Source: Sporobolomyces roseus
Lineage: Eukaryota > Basidiomycota > Microbotryomycetes > Sporidiobolales > Sporidiobolaceae
Reading direction: 5' to 3'
NCBI GenBank assembly: GCA_016617785.1
Contig: JADILM010000001.1
Coordinates: 4,650,001-4,714,000, forward strand
Length of the DNA stretch: 64,000 nucleotides
Under the pieces are notes generated by a model. The model was not told the origin of the DNA. It saw only the letters and a list, made by a program, of their open reading frames with translations, and did no database searches. This document shows, piece by piece, positions 36,515 through 49,004 of the stretch; position 1 is the stretch's first letter; each line of letters begins with the position of its first letter. The translations under genes were made by a program, and so were the position numbers.

Positions 36515-37660
36515 CTATCCGAGAGAAGAGTAACCCGATCGACTTCCTCCTCGAGCTACAACTCGCGCGATGATGTCAGCTATATTGTCTGAGTCAAGGA
36601 AGCGAAAGTCAACTTACCTCTGAACAGATCTGAAATGACCCAAGGCAAATCTCTCCACATATCTCGATGAGGAATCATATCCCAACCTGTCGCTCCATAA
36701 GTTGTATGGTTGTGATAAGACCCCAGCACGAAGTATCCCAATAACGCGAGGAAGACTCTGTGAACGATCGAAAGAAATGAGCGGCATCTCGAAGAAGAGG
36801 AGAACTGAAAACCCACAAAAAGAAGAACCATCCGAAGAACCCTAATCCTCCTGAACTCTTCTTCTCATCATCACCTCCCTGATCATCACCGTTTCCGGGT
36901 GGAGGCGCTCCATCTTTTGATAGAGGGCAAGCAGCAGCAGTCGTCCATTCCAAGTCGAGTACTCCTTGTCTCGAATGATACTCCTTCACTGCTGGTTTCG
37001 TCTGTGCACTCGGTCTCGTCGTCAGCATACGCTACTTGATACTCTGACAATAGATCGAGCTTACATCTTTCGCATTCTGATCACACTTCATCTCAATCCT
37101 CGCCAACTGATCCACCTCATTATATTTTCCTCCTTTGATCTCCAACAACCATTCTTCACTTTCATCTACTCCTTCCACTTTGATCGCATTGACATTGATC
37201 TCAGGTCCTCCCTCTAGTTCTCCCGCTATCGGTACGACTGATAACAATCGATCTTCTAATCCTTCTCGACTTGTGAACGTCCTCATGCATAATCGAGTTC
37301 CTGATGGACATTCATCAGACTCTTGTGAAGATGGTGGAGGCAGCGCTGAGCACAGTGAGAGGTCGTAATTAGTCTATTGAGCGTTAACATCGTCATTGAT
37401 CAATTCCTGGAAGAGAGGGGAGGGAGAAGAGTCGAATACTCACTTTGGTCACTGTTGGCGGTGTATTTGTTTGCTCCTCCCAATGTTGTACACCTGATAA
37501 CTATACTCGAGGTCAGGCTAAGCGTCAGGAGAGAGTAGAGAGCTGTACGAACTGATGATAGATCAAACTCGTTCCCGTTTAACGATAAGCCTTTGCAATC
37601 GAATGCAGCCCATACGACAGGTACACTCGCTAAGATAAACGCTGTTACAGCTGATCGCAT
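36515..37660 (-). CDS. ATG27: Atg27-like type I membrane protein
   Basis: Starts MRSAVTAFILASVPVVWAAF, a signal peptide, followed by FDCKGLSLNGNEFDLSSV. The lumenal part has paired cysteines (CTTLGG, CPSGTRLCMR, MKCDQNA) in a receptor-like MRH-type fold. A hydrophobic segment follows at GLGFFGWFFFLVVFLALLGY. The cytosolic tail TYGATGWDMIPHRDMWRDLP is the characteristic Atg27 C-terminal block. Atg27 is a membrane protein cycling between vacuole, Golgi and Atg9 vesicles in autophagy. Short last exon ends SGYSSLG. It runs tail-to-tail with DLWRA-3, 92 bases apart. Confidence 0.85.
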
Positions 37661-38025
37661 ATTGATGATGGTTGTAGGTAAACGAGAGAGAGTGTCTAGT
37701 CTAATCCAATCTATTTGTAATCTTCAATTTTCGTCGATCATTTCGTAGAACTTCGAAGTTTCTAGCTTCAACTTTCGATCTCCTCCTCGCTCCAGTTTCG
37801 TAGCAGTAGCCAATTCGACGCATCCAGCTCATCAAGATCAAGCAAGAGGAACCTCAACTGCTCCCGCTCTTTCTGAGAGAATCGAACAAATTTCCCCTCT
37901 TCCCGGCCACTGCGGCAAAGTAGGAACAGTAGCGGATGGAATAGTAAGGGTACAGGTGTAATCAGTAAGCTGTCAAGCAACTTTCCGGTCTAGTTTAAGC
38001 TAATCCGATTCAACTGTGGTGAAGA
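37661..38025. promoter_or_regulatory. Divergent promoter between ATG27 and the Zn2Cys6 gene
   Basis: 365 bases between divergent starts, with no open frame of interest and no clear motif. Confidence 0.35.
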
Positions 38026-41000
38026 ATGTTCAACTCTCATCTTCCCCTCTCTCCTCAAGGCAGTTCTGCTCCTCCTTCCCTCGAACCTCCACCGGCTCAG
38101 TACCATTCCACTTCACCTAGATTTCAACTCGTTCCACTGCAAGAGAATGGACCGAATACGACATTTCCTTTCTCCGGTCAATCTGCTCTCTCGCCGACTT
38201 CTCCCTCAGGTCGAGTTTTGGGTTCCCCTTCGTATCCCATGCCTCTCCCGATCGAAGGTGGACCTTCTGGGCTAAATCGACATCGAGCGAGCATTTCCTC
38301 TTCTTCGACCGCCGACGCTTCAAGTACGAAAGGCTCTCCCGCTTCTCCCCTCGTCAATCTTCCAACCGCTTCCTCTTCTTCTAATCCCGCTTCCTCGACT
38401 TCGAAGACTGCCTCAAAAGTAGCTTTCGTCCCTCCGCCACCACCTCCATCACTTTCGAACCCTCTCGACCTCCTCATGCGATCTCGAATAGGTCTTTCGC
38501 AACTAATCGGTCATGGAAACATCGATGCGAGGCCATCTCGACAAGGTGCGGGCGTGGCGCCGCAGAAGAGTGGAGCATGCGCAGCGTGTAGGGCGGCGAA
38601 AGCGAAGTGCAGTCAGGATGAACCGAGTTGTGCGAGATGTTTGAATGTCAAGATTGAATGCGTTTATCCAGTTTTCGCAAAGAGGGGAAGGAAACGGACG
38701 ATGACACCGTCAGTACCGCCTGCTCCCTCTCAGCTCTTCTCAGCTGAAACAATGTGCTCGTGTCGACAGGAACCAAGTTATGCTCGAAAATTGTCATCGC
38801 GATATCGAACAAGCACTCGCACTTCTCTCTTCCTCCTCAACACCTCATTCAGCCCCTCCACCACTCCCACCGATATCATCCCATCCTTCCTCACTCCATA
38901 ATTCAGCAACTCACACTCCGAGCGTAGTCGACGGAGGAAATCCTTCCGCAAATCACGACGAAGAAGATTCGGGATCAACGAGAGAACTGAAAGATGTGCT
39001 CGAGAACCCTTTGGCTTTGTTGGCGCATATATCGAGCTTGAAGGTTGGTGGGGATAGTACGACGGATGAAGAGAGTGGGAAACATTTCTTACCGCAACAA
39101 ACGAATCGAGAGGCGGAACCGACTGTCGAAGGTTACTTTGCGACTGGTGAGTTCCATACACCGCTCTCAGTTGATTTCAATACAGCTGAATCCTTGTTTC
39201 TCGATCACACAGGTCTGTATCAGCTGAGATCCGACGCAGATCCAGCTTACGATCCCGTCAGTTTGGGAATCATTACGGAAGATACTCTCGCTCGTTTCGT
39301 CGATTTGTGAGTTGACCGACCTCTTCAGCTGCTCGCCGTCAATTGTGCTGATGGAAATTCCAACCTCTCACAGCTACTTCACCTCTCTGCATCCCTTCGT
39401 CTTTCACCTCACTCCGTCAATTCACACTCCTCGATTCCTTCGCGATACCTCTCCCTTCCTGACGACTGCTCTCGCCTGTATCTGTTCCACCTTCGACCCA
39501 GCATCTCAATCTACCGTCCCTGCTCTCTTCAATCACTTACAATTAATCAACACGAGGATTTGGTCAGAGGGTTTGAAAAGTCTCGAGATCATCCAAGCTT
39601 ACATGCTTCTCATGTACGTCAACTTTCCCTATCGACTTAGATATGCTGAGCTGAGTCGCCCGTTTCGCTGCCGCACAGTCATTGGACTCCAATAGCGAAC
39701 AATTGGGGAGATGATCGAAGATGGGGTTGGCTCGGGACTGCGATTCGAATGGCTACGGAGATCAAACTTCACAAGACGCTCAACCAAGTCACTTACGACT
39801 TCTACCGATCTGTGACGCCTCTCAGTGATGATGCATTTCAGAGACTGTCAGATGATAGGATTCGAAGTTGGAGGTTGATTTCTGTTGCCGAAACTGCGTG
39901 AGTACAGCATTCTCTTCTCAACGAGATGGATGCGTACTGACTAGAAGGCTGTATCGACAGTCTCGGTGTCTCGACTGGTCGATTGGGAGCGATATCGAAC
40001 CTTTGTTCAGTTTGGCCTGGTCCTCCCACTCCGAAGAATCTATCGAAAGATCACCCTCACTACAACATCTACGCTCATCTCGAACTCACAAAGATCTATG
40101 TACGTAGTCAACTCTGCACAGTGATCTGCTGTTCCGTAGCTGATTGTGAGTGAATTTGACTACGTACAGGCAAACGGAATTTGTCTTTCGAACAATATCA
40201 CAGATACGGAAGCTTCGACCAACTTTGATATTCGAGCTTCGTTCAAGTCGAAATGGACGCACGATCTGCAGCAGTGGAGACAGACTTGGATTCATGCTAG
40301 TGAGCCTTTCTCAATTCCCTCGTTCCCTCCTTCTCTCGCTAAGGAATCGCTTCTCCAGATCATTACGTCCGCATGATCTACTCTCACAATCTCACTATCC
40401 TCCTCTCCATCTCTCTTCGTTTCCGAGGTCCCGTCGCTCCAATACTCGAGGAATGTCGTGCTCAAGCTTTCGAAACTGCTACTCTCGCTGTACAATGGCC
40501 CGATGACTCGTACAAATGGGGAAGCAATCTGAGTGTTGTCGTCGTAGCGTGAGTGTGTCCATCCTTCGTGAGCGGAAGGTGAAACTGACCATCTTCTCCT
40601 TTTTGATCCGAAACAGTTACGCCGCGACTCTTCTCTTGCGAGTGAGTTTGATTCTTCCGCTAGGTTTTGTCTTGGTCGCAATGAACTGACGAGACCTCAA
40701 CTTACAGATCGGAGCCACGAAACCTGGACCTCTTTCACCAATCGTCGCTCGATTGTGTTCATCAGTCGCCGATACTCTCCTCGAAACGGGCGCAACTCGA
40801 CCGCAAACGTAAGTTATCATCAATCGATCTTTCGAAACTGAACGCTGACCTCTTCTACTAATGTTCGCAGTCGCACCCTCGCAACTCTTCACGGCACTCG
40901 GATTCGAACTCTTCTCCAAGCCTCAACAGCTCCAACTGCACCTCAACCTCTACCCTCCTCCCTTCTACCCTCCGATCTCACCGCTCAACCTTCTCTCACC

Positions 41001-41612
41001 CATCCCCAGATCCACGCAACCTTCGAAACTTTCTCCAAAGAAGTTCAGCTATACCCTCCTGTCTTTCCCGGTCTCGAGCATCCCTCTTCCCTCTCTTCCT
41101 ACACGAACCCGAACGCTTCCGACTCACAACATCGTCCGAGTATATCGGATCAAAGCATTTCGAATTTATCGCAAGAAGTAGGACTCAAACCAGATTCAGA
41201 TCATCTCTGGTCTCTTCCCTCATCTGAATCCCACATGCTTTGGGATCTCTTCCACGATCATCGACCAGAACAGCCCGTCGCAACGAACTCTCAACCTCCA
41301 GTTATACCTCCCGTCAACCCACCTGCTTCAGATTCGACATCGTTGAATCCGTTCTCTCCTTCGCAACTCCTCGTCAATTCTCGACCATCGACTTCAGGCG
41401 GAATCTCTAGCGGGAGTGGAAGTGGAAGTGGTACGAGTGGTAGTAAGCGACGGAGAGGGAGAAGTGAAGATGGAGGCGGAAGTGCGGAGGGCGGAGAGGG
41501 AGTACCGATGACTGGTACCGATGATTCGATTAATGGAGGAGAAGATTGGGTGCATAGGAACGCACTCGAAACGGATTGGTTGAATAGTGAACCGGGGGCT
41601 TGGGCTTGGTGA
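38026..41612 (+). CDS. Zn2Cys6 transcription factor with fungal-specific TF domain
   Basis: The first exon encodes a Ser/Pro-rich N-terminus and then CAACRAAKAKCSQDEPSC followed by ARCLNVKIECVYP, a perfect CX2CX6CX6CX2CX6C cluster near residue 190, with a basic KRGRKRT tail. Later exons match the fungal_trans middle region: YFTSLHPFVFHLTPSIHTP, FLTTALACICSTFDP, GLKSLEIIQAYMLL and WGWLGTAIRMATEIKLHKTL. The C-terminus is low-complexity (Gly/Ser repeats) and ends GAWAW. Such proteins bind CGG half-sites as dimers. The regulon is unknown; it lies in the spacer between the two duplicated arms. Roughly ten exons. Confidence 0.9.
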
Positions 41613-41875
41613 TTGTAAGAGTGGATATTGAACAGAGGGAAAAAAGATCGATGCTGTTCTTGTCGTTCAAAGATAGAGCTACTCCTTTAGCAGTACATAC
41701 CCAGCTCACGCTCTACGCCTAATGTTGCAAAGCCGTCTCCGTGTCTCCCTTGTCCCGTTCTCGCTGATTCGTCGAGAGAAGCGAGAGACATTTGGAATTT
41801 ACAGCTTGTTTGTCGATTTCAGAATCAGACGAGGTAAAGAAAGAGGGTATGAGAGTGAGAGATTTTGCGTTCTGT
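41613..41875. other. Tail-to-tail intergenic region
   Basis: 263 bases between the Zn2Cys6 gene stop and the proteasome beta3 stop, presumably terminators of both. Nothing distinctive seen. Confidence 0.3.
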
Positions 41876-43065
41876 CTAGTCCATACGAGCTTTGAGCCAT
41901 CGTTTCGTAACCTTGTCCTGTGTGACTCAAATCACTCGTAGTCAGCTCTTCCGAAGTTCCGGAACGCTGATCCAAGTGAGAGACGCACCTTTTCAATCAA
42001 CCAAACAACAGCTCCCCATCCCGAGTACGCATCACGATCAACAGCGTTCAACAGACTTTGCGAGATCGTCTCGAACAGATCCTCAGCGGGAAGATCTGGT
42101 TCCCAGAGTGATTCTGCCATTCCGAACAACTTCTCCGATGCAGTACCCGAAACGACGAAGTCCTGGTGAGCGGCGAGGAAATGTGTCAGCGAGAGTAAGA
42201 GGAGAGGGAGAGGGAGAGGGGAGAGGGGAGAGGGGAGAGGGGAGAGGTTCAGAGAGACGAACTTTGGCAAAGTTGATGCAGCCGATCAGGTCAGTCGCGG
42301 CAATGAAGGGCTCGTCCTTCGCGTTGAGACCTGTGGAGGCACATCACAACATTAGTCTGATCTTCGTGAGTCTGCATAAAGTTGGACGAGCTCACCTGCC
42401 ACCACTGGTTCGACGAAATAAGGTCCAAACCTGCGGATTCGACAACGACAGTGAATTCATCAGCACTCGTGGCAAGTGTGCAATTCGCCCGTTGGATCGT
42501 GCTCACCTTCGCTCATACAGAGTACTCGAAACCAAATGACAGAAAGTTTCAGGTTCAATAGTTCTCTCCTCCTTCATCTTGTAAAGGTTGATCCTCTGTC
42601 TCAACTTGTCCTTGACGGTAATCGTATCACTCGCCAGCCCCGGTAATCCAAAGTATGTTCGATCTGTCGCTGCGAACACCTACACTCTCCTTCTTCTTCG
42701 TTAAGGGGGGTTTTCGAGGGAAGAGAGGGGAAAAGCGAGACGAACCTTTTCGAAATTGCAAGCTACAGTCAAGGCTTGATTACCTAATCGCAAGTCACAA
42801 GCGATTGCGACACATTCTTTACCAACCATGGCAATGCAAGAGCCCTGTAGGAGAGAGAGGGAAGAGGTGAACACACGCAAGCGGATCAGCTAACCTTGCA
42901 CAACACCTCGGGAGGACACAGGGAGAGACTACACACTCCATTGAGCTCCATGATAGACTATGAAAGCAAGCGAGGGTCAGCATGAGTAGTACAGGGTGAG
43001 GTAGAGGGAGTTGAAGTGTAATCGATGATGAGGTCAAATTGATCAAAGGAATAAGGACTGACCAT
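41876..43065 (-). CDS. PUP3: 20S proteasome subunit beta type-3 (non-catalytic)
   Basis: Start codon exon is a single ATG (43065-43063) followed by a GTCAGT donor, then a short exon SIMELNGG, then [98 protein letters not shown] and [20 protein letters not shown], ending RWLKARMD. These align along the whole length of Pup3/PSMB3. The active-site Thr of catalytic beta subunits is absent, as expected. The ATG-only first exon is unusual but fits the frame and splice sites. A GA-rich tandem repeat lies in one intron. Confidence 0.93.
42199..42247. repeat. GA-rich tandem repeat inside a PUP3 intron
   Basis: About eight tandem units of AGAGGG expanding to AGAGGGG. In gene sense it is a CT-rich tract upstream of a 3' splice site, so it may act as an extended polypyrimidine tract. 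Confidence 0.7.
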
Positions 43066-43843
43066 GATGAAAGCGGTTCACTGGGGTTTGACTGTAGGTA
43101 AGAAGTGATCTAGAGTGTGCTCTGGTGAGTTTAGGTGGTCGTGAGGTGTTGGTGAAGTAAGAGGGAAACTCGACGACGACGACGCAACTTCTCTCTCTTC
43201 AACTTCGCACTCGAATTCGCTGAAAGAGCTCTGTACGAATTTAATGCTCTGCTCAGGTGCTCAGCAGCTACTGGAAAGTGGTCTCACGCTTCTCCATCTT
43301 CTCCTCGCTTAGATTCTCGCTTCGTAATCGCTTCAGCTCTTTCTGGTTCTGCCTTATAGCTTGTGAGCTTATGCGGGAAGGATCTGAAGTCTCTTCGGGT
43401 GTCGTCAATCTTGACGCCGAGCACTCAATCGAACTGGGCATCAAACCCGTCGATCCTCGCAAAGTCGGTTAGCTTTTCTTCCCTTCGACCTGTACACCGA
43501 ACGCTGACGCTACTGGTGTCTCGCAGGAACCGCGCGGACTGAGCCGTTCGAATGAACGCTCCCATCGACCTTGTTCTTACGCTCGACCCTCGATGAAACA
43601 AAGGTATTCCTGTTTCCCCTTGTCTGGCCAACCCACTAACCTTTGCCTCCTCCTCTTCTCCTCCCTCTTCCCTCTACATCTCCTCAATCACTCAATCTCT
43701 TTTGGCAAGCGCCGGTCGCTGTCCCCCTCTATTTTCGTCGTTCTCTTCGTCTCTCCCTTTCGCAAATCTCGCATCCTCGCAATCCCCGATACCCTTCCCT
43801 CCTCTCAACTAAAGGCCGTGCCTTCCAGCTTGAGACCCAGCCA
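43066..43843. other. Long divergent intergenic region with possible DLWRA relic
   Basis: 778 bases between PUP3 (minus) and the four-TM protein gene (plus). A fragment near 43530-43580 reads NAPIDLVLTLDPR then a stop, resembling the LTLD segment of DLWRA-3 and DLWRA-5; an upstream open piece ends ELGIKPVDPRKVG at a plausible donor. It is too short and broken to call a gene. The rest is pyrimidine-rich promoter-like sequence. Confidence 0.3.
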
Positions 43844-45305
43844 ATGCCATTCCTTGCCAAATCCTCTATCTTATTCGTCCTCCTCAACTTCCTGAGATTA
43901 CTCTCAATCGTCGCGATATGTCTCGCGTTCAGCGGTGAAGTCGTCACGATGACCAGGTGAGCCCTTTCGAGTCTGTCAGCTTCCTCGCGCGTAGCTGATG
44001 TCCGCAAGAGTTTCACAGTGATCTTCGAACCGTTCAATCCTCTTCGTCTTCCTCCTCTTCGCCTTCGCCCATTCCTTCCACTACCGCTTCGACCAAGATC
44101 TTTCGTCGCTCGTTTCCTGTCCCGGTCTACTCTCCTGTACCAACAATCACTTCCCTTCCCCTCAACCTCTACAAACGAGAACCCGCTTCACTTCGCGAAC
44201 TCGACACTTCCTCTCCCACTTCCACCCGTCGTTCATCTCGCACTTCTCCCGCTGTCACCGCCACTAACACTCCTTCCTCCTCACTCTCTCCTACAGCGAC
44301 TCAAGCATGTTCCTACCTTTCCTCAACCTCAATCCCGACTCAACCTGGCGGATCCCTCTTCTCTACCCTCTCGAGAATCTTCTGTTGCCTCATCCTAGCC
44401 TTTTCTCTACTATCAGAACTCCCGCCTCCTATCATGACGAGAGCTGGGAGAGCGGTCGAGAAGTGGTGGAATTATGTTTTCCCTCCGTTTGGGAGAGAAT
44501 TTGGGGTCGGAGTTTTGGGTGGTACTCAGGTCTTCGTTGGATGCACTGTTTTGAGTCATGCGTGAGTCAACCCAGACGCCAGTCCTTCAGATCTACCCAA
44601 CTGACTCGCATTTCGCTTTTGCTCACAGCGTCGGCAAATTCACTCAAGTTTCAGGATGGCTCCTTTTCATCGTTGGGATCCTCAACTTACTCTGTGTGAG
44701 TTTCGTCTCCTGATTAGCTCGTCAACCAAGAACCACAAGCTGATGAGATCGTCCAACACCTACAGGGTCTCGCATTCGGTTCGCGACTCAAAGTCATTCG
44801 ATCCCCTTTCGCCGACTCGACTTCTCCTTCTGCACTTCGCAAACTCCGTCTCGGTACCAGCAACTCTTCTTCCGCTCATATCAACGCTCAAGACGACGAC
44901 GAAGGACTCGAAGCGATGACTGAACGAGCTCGGGACGGTCAAGAGGAGAGAAGGAAATGGTATAGATTCGAGAACGCTTCGACCGAAGAGAACTCGATTG
45001 GTCTCCACCACCCTTCAGCCTCTACTTCAACTGTCAACAACCCCTCGGAGGGACGAAGGGTTCATTTCGGAGGCGCGCCGGGAGGAGGAGCGGGACCAAA
45101 GAGAAGTGCGAGTCGAAACGGACCGAATGGAATCGTTATCTCTGCACCTATGCAATTGAGGGGAGGAGCGGGAGGACTACCGGAAGAGAAGACCGTGTAT
45201 GGTGAGATGGAGGAGATTAGGCAGAACGGTGCGAGTTCGAGAGCTAGTTCGAGGGGAGGAGGAGGGATTTCGATTCCCCCTCCTGTGTACTCGGGGAGTC
45301 ATTGA
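43844..45305 (+). CDS. Fungal four-transmembrane protein (DUF7598-like)
   Basis: Starts MPFLAKSSILFVLLNFLRLL with a first membrane segment, then TSDLRTVQ and a long Ser/Thr/Pro-rich loop. Further hydrophobic segments are FSTLSRIFCCLILAFSLLSE, GVGVLGGTQVFVGCTVLSH and VSGWLLFIVGILNLLCGLAF. The C-terminal 160 residues are hydrophilic, with Ser-rich and Gly-rich low complexity ending PPVYSGSH. The pattern resembles the uncharacterised fungal DUF7598 membrane family, but this identification is from memory of the pattern. Four coding exons. Role unknown; probably plasma membrane or vacuole. Confidence 0.65.
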
Positions 45306-45574
45306 GTAGAGGAAAGTTTGACCGTGATCATAGACACTATACTACGCTTTCATTTATCGTTCTTGTCGTGAAAAGTGCGAGAGACAGTTTTGCGAAAGTA
45401 GCGAAACGAAGAACATAACTTCGCGAGACGATTGAACGTATACTCAACCCGCGTACGACAGTATACTGAGGCTACTGGAGTACTCAGGAGTCCACCAGAG
45501 CGAGATAGAGAATTAGTAATTGGGTTCCCTTCCAAAGTCCTGCAGCCCTTCTCCCTTTCCTCCAAACGCCAAAG

Positions 45575-48500
45575 ATGGCTGAGACGACAGGCTCTAGTCC
45601 ACTCTCAGAGATCAGCGAACCAGTAGCACCTCCCGAAGCATCAGTCAAGCCAGCCATCGAAACTTCCCAAGTTTCTCTTCATCTCCCATCATCCTCAGCT
45701 CCTTCTACCTCAACTCCAACAGCCCTAGCACCTACAAACCCGAAGTCAAGCACTACAGCGCCATCTCCAAGGAAAGCAGCATCGAAATCACGTCGAAAAC
45801 CATCAGCGAAATCATTAGCAGCGGGAGGAACTGGAATCGCTATAGTTGAAGAACCTTGTCCTGCTTGTGAGAAACTGGATGCGAGGAGTAGAAAGGCTAG
45901 TAGTAAAATAGGAACGGTTTGGGTTGAATGCGATCAGTTAGTTTATTCAAGGCTCCACTACTTGAACCGAAAGACTGACTTTGCTTGAATGGGAGAACAG
46001 GTGTGAAACTTGGTAGTAAGTCGAGAGAGCGCCGAGTTTCTGCGCAGAAGGCTGACTGACGCGCTGCTGTTCCTCTTACAGTCATTGGTCTTGCGTTTCG
46101 ACGAATCCAAAAGATTGTATGTTCCCCTCTCTCCCTCGCTTGATTCGTCGATTATTGGCTAACGCTGTTCGTATACAGCTCCGGAGTCACTCGACAAAGT
46201 ACGCGTTGATTGAGAACCCGAATCAGGAGCAACTCGCTGATTCTTCTTCGTAATCCTCCCTTAGTGGTACTGCACTCCCTGCTTGACAGCTTCCCTCTCG
46301 ACTCCAAATCCCCTCACCATCTCCTACAAGCTTACTTCTTCCATCCCTATCGCCTCGACCTCCACCGCTCCCGCTTCAACTCGCAAATCCGGACGAGCAG
46401 CCGAACGAATCGATTACTCGAACCTCAACGAACACTTGCCAGCATCCGCAGATCGCTGGTCGAACGTCATCGCAGCACGAACAGCATCAGGTCAGATCAA
46501 ACCTGATACCTTTCGACGAATGAGATCAGAGGAGATCACGATGGATTGGGTTTACGGAGAGAATGGGATGTTGGAACCTTTCGTGGTCGAGAAACCTGAA
46601 GGGTTGGGAATGAGTATGCCTAGGAGAGATATCAGTGTCGGAGAAATCGCGGAACTGATAGGTGCGCTTCTGTTTTTTTTCGCTCAAGTAGTTTCGAAAG
46701 CTGAAAACGATCGAGGAGCACAGGTCCGGAAACTCCTCTGGAAGTCATCGATTGTGCTTCTCAGTCTTCACTGGCGCATTGGACGCTTCGACAATGGGCG
46801 GAGTACTATCAGTCACCGGATCGGGATAAAGTCAGGAATGTCATTTCGTTGGAAGTTAGCGAAACGAGATTAGGGAAAATGGTAGTCGCTCCGGAACTGG
46901 TCAGGTGCGCCTGTCGTTTCCGTTCAGTCTCCTTCGTCGATACTGACCTGACATGACGAGTGCAGGAAATTGGATTGGGTTGATAACGTCTGGCCTGAGG
47001 ACATGAAACTTCCTGGTCAGTATCCGAGAGTTCAGAAATACTGTTTGATGAGTGTCGCACGATGCTGGACCGTATGTTTCTTCACTCTGACCCTTGCCGC
47101 TGTACTCTCGCTGACGAACAAAGTAACTTCAGGACTGGCACGTCGATTTCGCTGGTTCCTCTGTTTTCTACCACATCCTCAAAGGCGGAAAGACGTTCTA
47201 CTTCATTCGACCGACACCCGCAAACTTGGCAGCGTATGAGCGATGGAGTGGGTCTACGGAGAGACAGGAGCAAGAATGGTTGGGAGATAGTTGCGATGAA
47301 GTGTTGAAGATTGAGTTGAAAGAGGGAAACACGGCGTTCTTACCAACAGGTTGGATTCACGCTGTCGTACGTTCAGCTCTTACTGCTCATCCTTCTCTCG
47401 ATCGGCGACTGACGAGAAGGTTACGAGAGATGTACAGTACACTCCTGCAGATTCGATCGTGATTGGTGGGAACTTCCTTCATTCCCTCAACATCCCTACT
47501 CAGCTTCGAATATACGAGATCGAGCTGGCGACGAAGGTGCCGAAGAAGTTCAGATACCCTCATTTCGTCAAGCTGCTGTGGTTAGTCGCGAATCGTGAGT
47601 TTCGAGAGCTCTTTGCACTTGCGCGTTTCCCGCTGACAAAGTGGAATTCTGTTGATCCTTACAGATTATCAAGCTCTTCTCACCTCCCTACCACTTCCGC
47701 CATCTCAGACATCCCTACTTCCTCCGACCCTTTCACCTCGAGTCCTCGAAGGTCTTTTCGCACTCTCTTCTTTCCTTATCAACCAGACAACGCGATTCCT
47801 CAAATCACCTACCATCTCGCCCGAACGAAGACGGATAGCTCGAGAGAACGTACCTTGGAACAAGGTGTCGGATCCAGTCAAATTGAGTCGGGAATTCAGG
47901 AAGAACGTGTTGCGAGCGATGGGAGGAGAATTGGATGAGGACTGTTTCAAACCTCATGGAGTCGAGGAGGAGGATGTGGCAGTATCGAGTGTAGCTGCTC
48001 CTCCGAATGGGAAGAAGGGAAGCGGAGCTGGACTCAAGCGAAAAGGGACCGACGAATCTTCACCCGCTCCAACGAAATCCGCCAAGATCAAGCATCCGAC
48101 GAACGCTGGTTCTCCTCCTCCTCTCGGATCAGCCCTAGCCAATCAAGGCGAGATCATCTCTCGACATGCGGTACCCGTTCCTCCGACAACCCGATTCGAA
48201 CCTAGAGTCGACCCGAAGAAACTGGAACTCGGAGCTAGATTGGCGGAGATCAGGGAAACGAGGAATAGTCAGATGGTAGCGAGAAGATGGGAGGAGAAAG
48301 GGGAGACGTTCGTCGAGATGAGAACGGTTCATACAATCATTGAGCGAGTAAAGTGGAGTGATACGATCAAACAGGAGGAACAACCTCAACCTTCTCACTA
48401 CGGATACCTTCCCGGATCTCAGCCACCTCAGAACGCCTACTATCCCCCTCCTCCAGTCATGAACGCTCAACCTTACCCTCCACCCATGAACGGCAATTCT

Positions 48501-48755
48501 CCTCAACCTCCAGTTTATCCCTATCCTTATCCACCCCCTCAATCTTTCGCTCAACAACAATCTCCTCCTTTCCATCACTATCCACCTCAGCCCCCTCACA
48601 TGAACGGCAATCACCCTCCTCCGCAAGGACAGCAATACGCTTACCCAGCTCAGTACTCGATTCCGCCTCAATATCCTTCGACCGATTCTCAGCAACCTTC
48701 GTCAGCGACAAAGTCACCCTCGATCAATTCGATATTGAACGGGACATCGTCTTAG
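45575..48755 (+). CDS. JHD1: PHD-JmjC histone lysine demethylase (KDM2/JHDM1 type)
   Basis: Starts [20 protein letters not shown]. An N-terminal PHD finger is split over small exons: [20 protein letters not shown] (15-nt exon 46001-46015), [11 protein letters not shown] and WYCTPC. The JmjC domain includes [15 protein letters not shown], the Fe-binding [37 protein letters not shown] and the distal-His region [20 protein letters not shown], followed by [13 protein letters not shown]. This is the KDM2/JHDM1 signature, an Fe(II)/2-oxoglutarate enzyme that removes methyl groups from H3K36. The C-terminal region is Pro/Tyr/Gln-rich and ends [13 protein letters not shown]. Catalytic His and Asp are present. 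It sits in the spacer between the duplicated arms. Confidence 0.9.
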
Positions 48756-49004
48756 TTATCCATGCTTTCTTCGAATGGAGCTCCCGTCTAGCACTTTTCA
48801 TTCCTCTCGTCAGTTTCGTAATCGGACTCGCATGTTGACATTACCACCCTCTTTCCTCTGGTCTTCTCGCGATGCGAGATGGCGTTGCTCCATCGAGAAA
48901 CCGATAAAGCTGACGTTACAACTAACCCTAAGGGACGACATCACGCAAAACGAAAGAGAGGACGAAAGGAAGGAAACTCGACTATCGCAAAGAAAGCACT
49001 AAAT

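Noticed and set aside
47351..47938. Long open frame over the KDM2 gene in another frame
   Set aside because: The JmjC-containing frame spliced through this region explains the sequence; the alternative has no recognisable motif.
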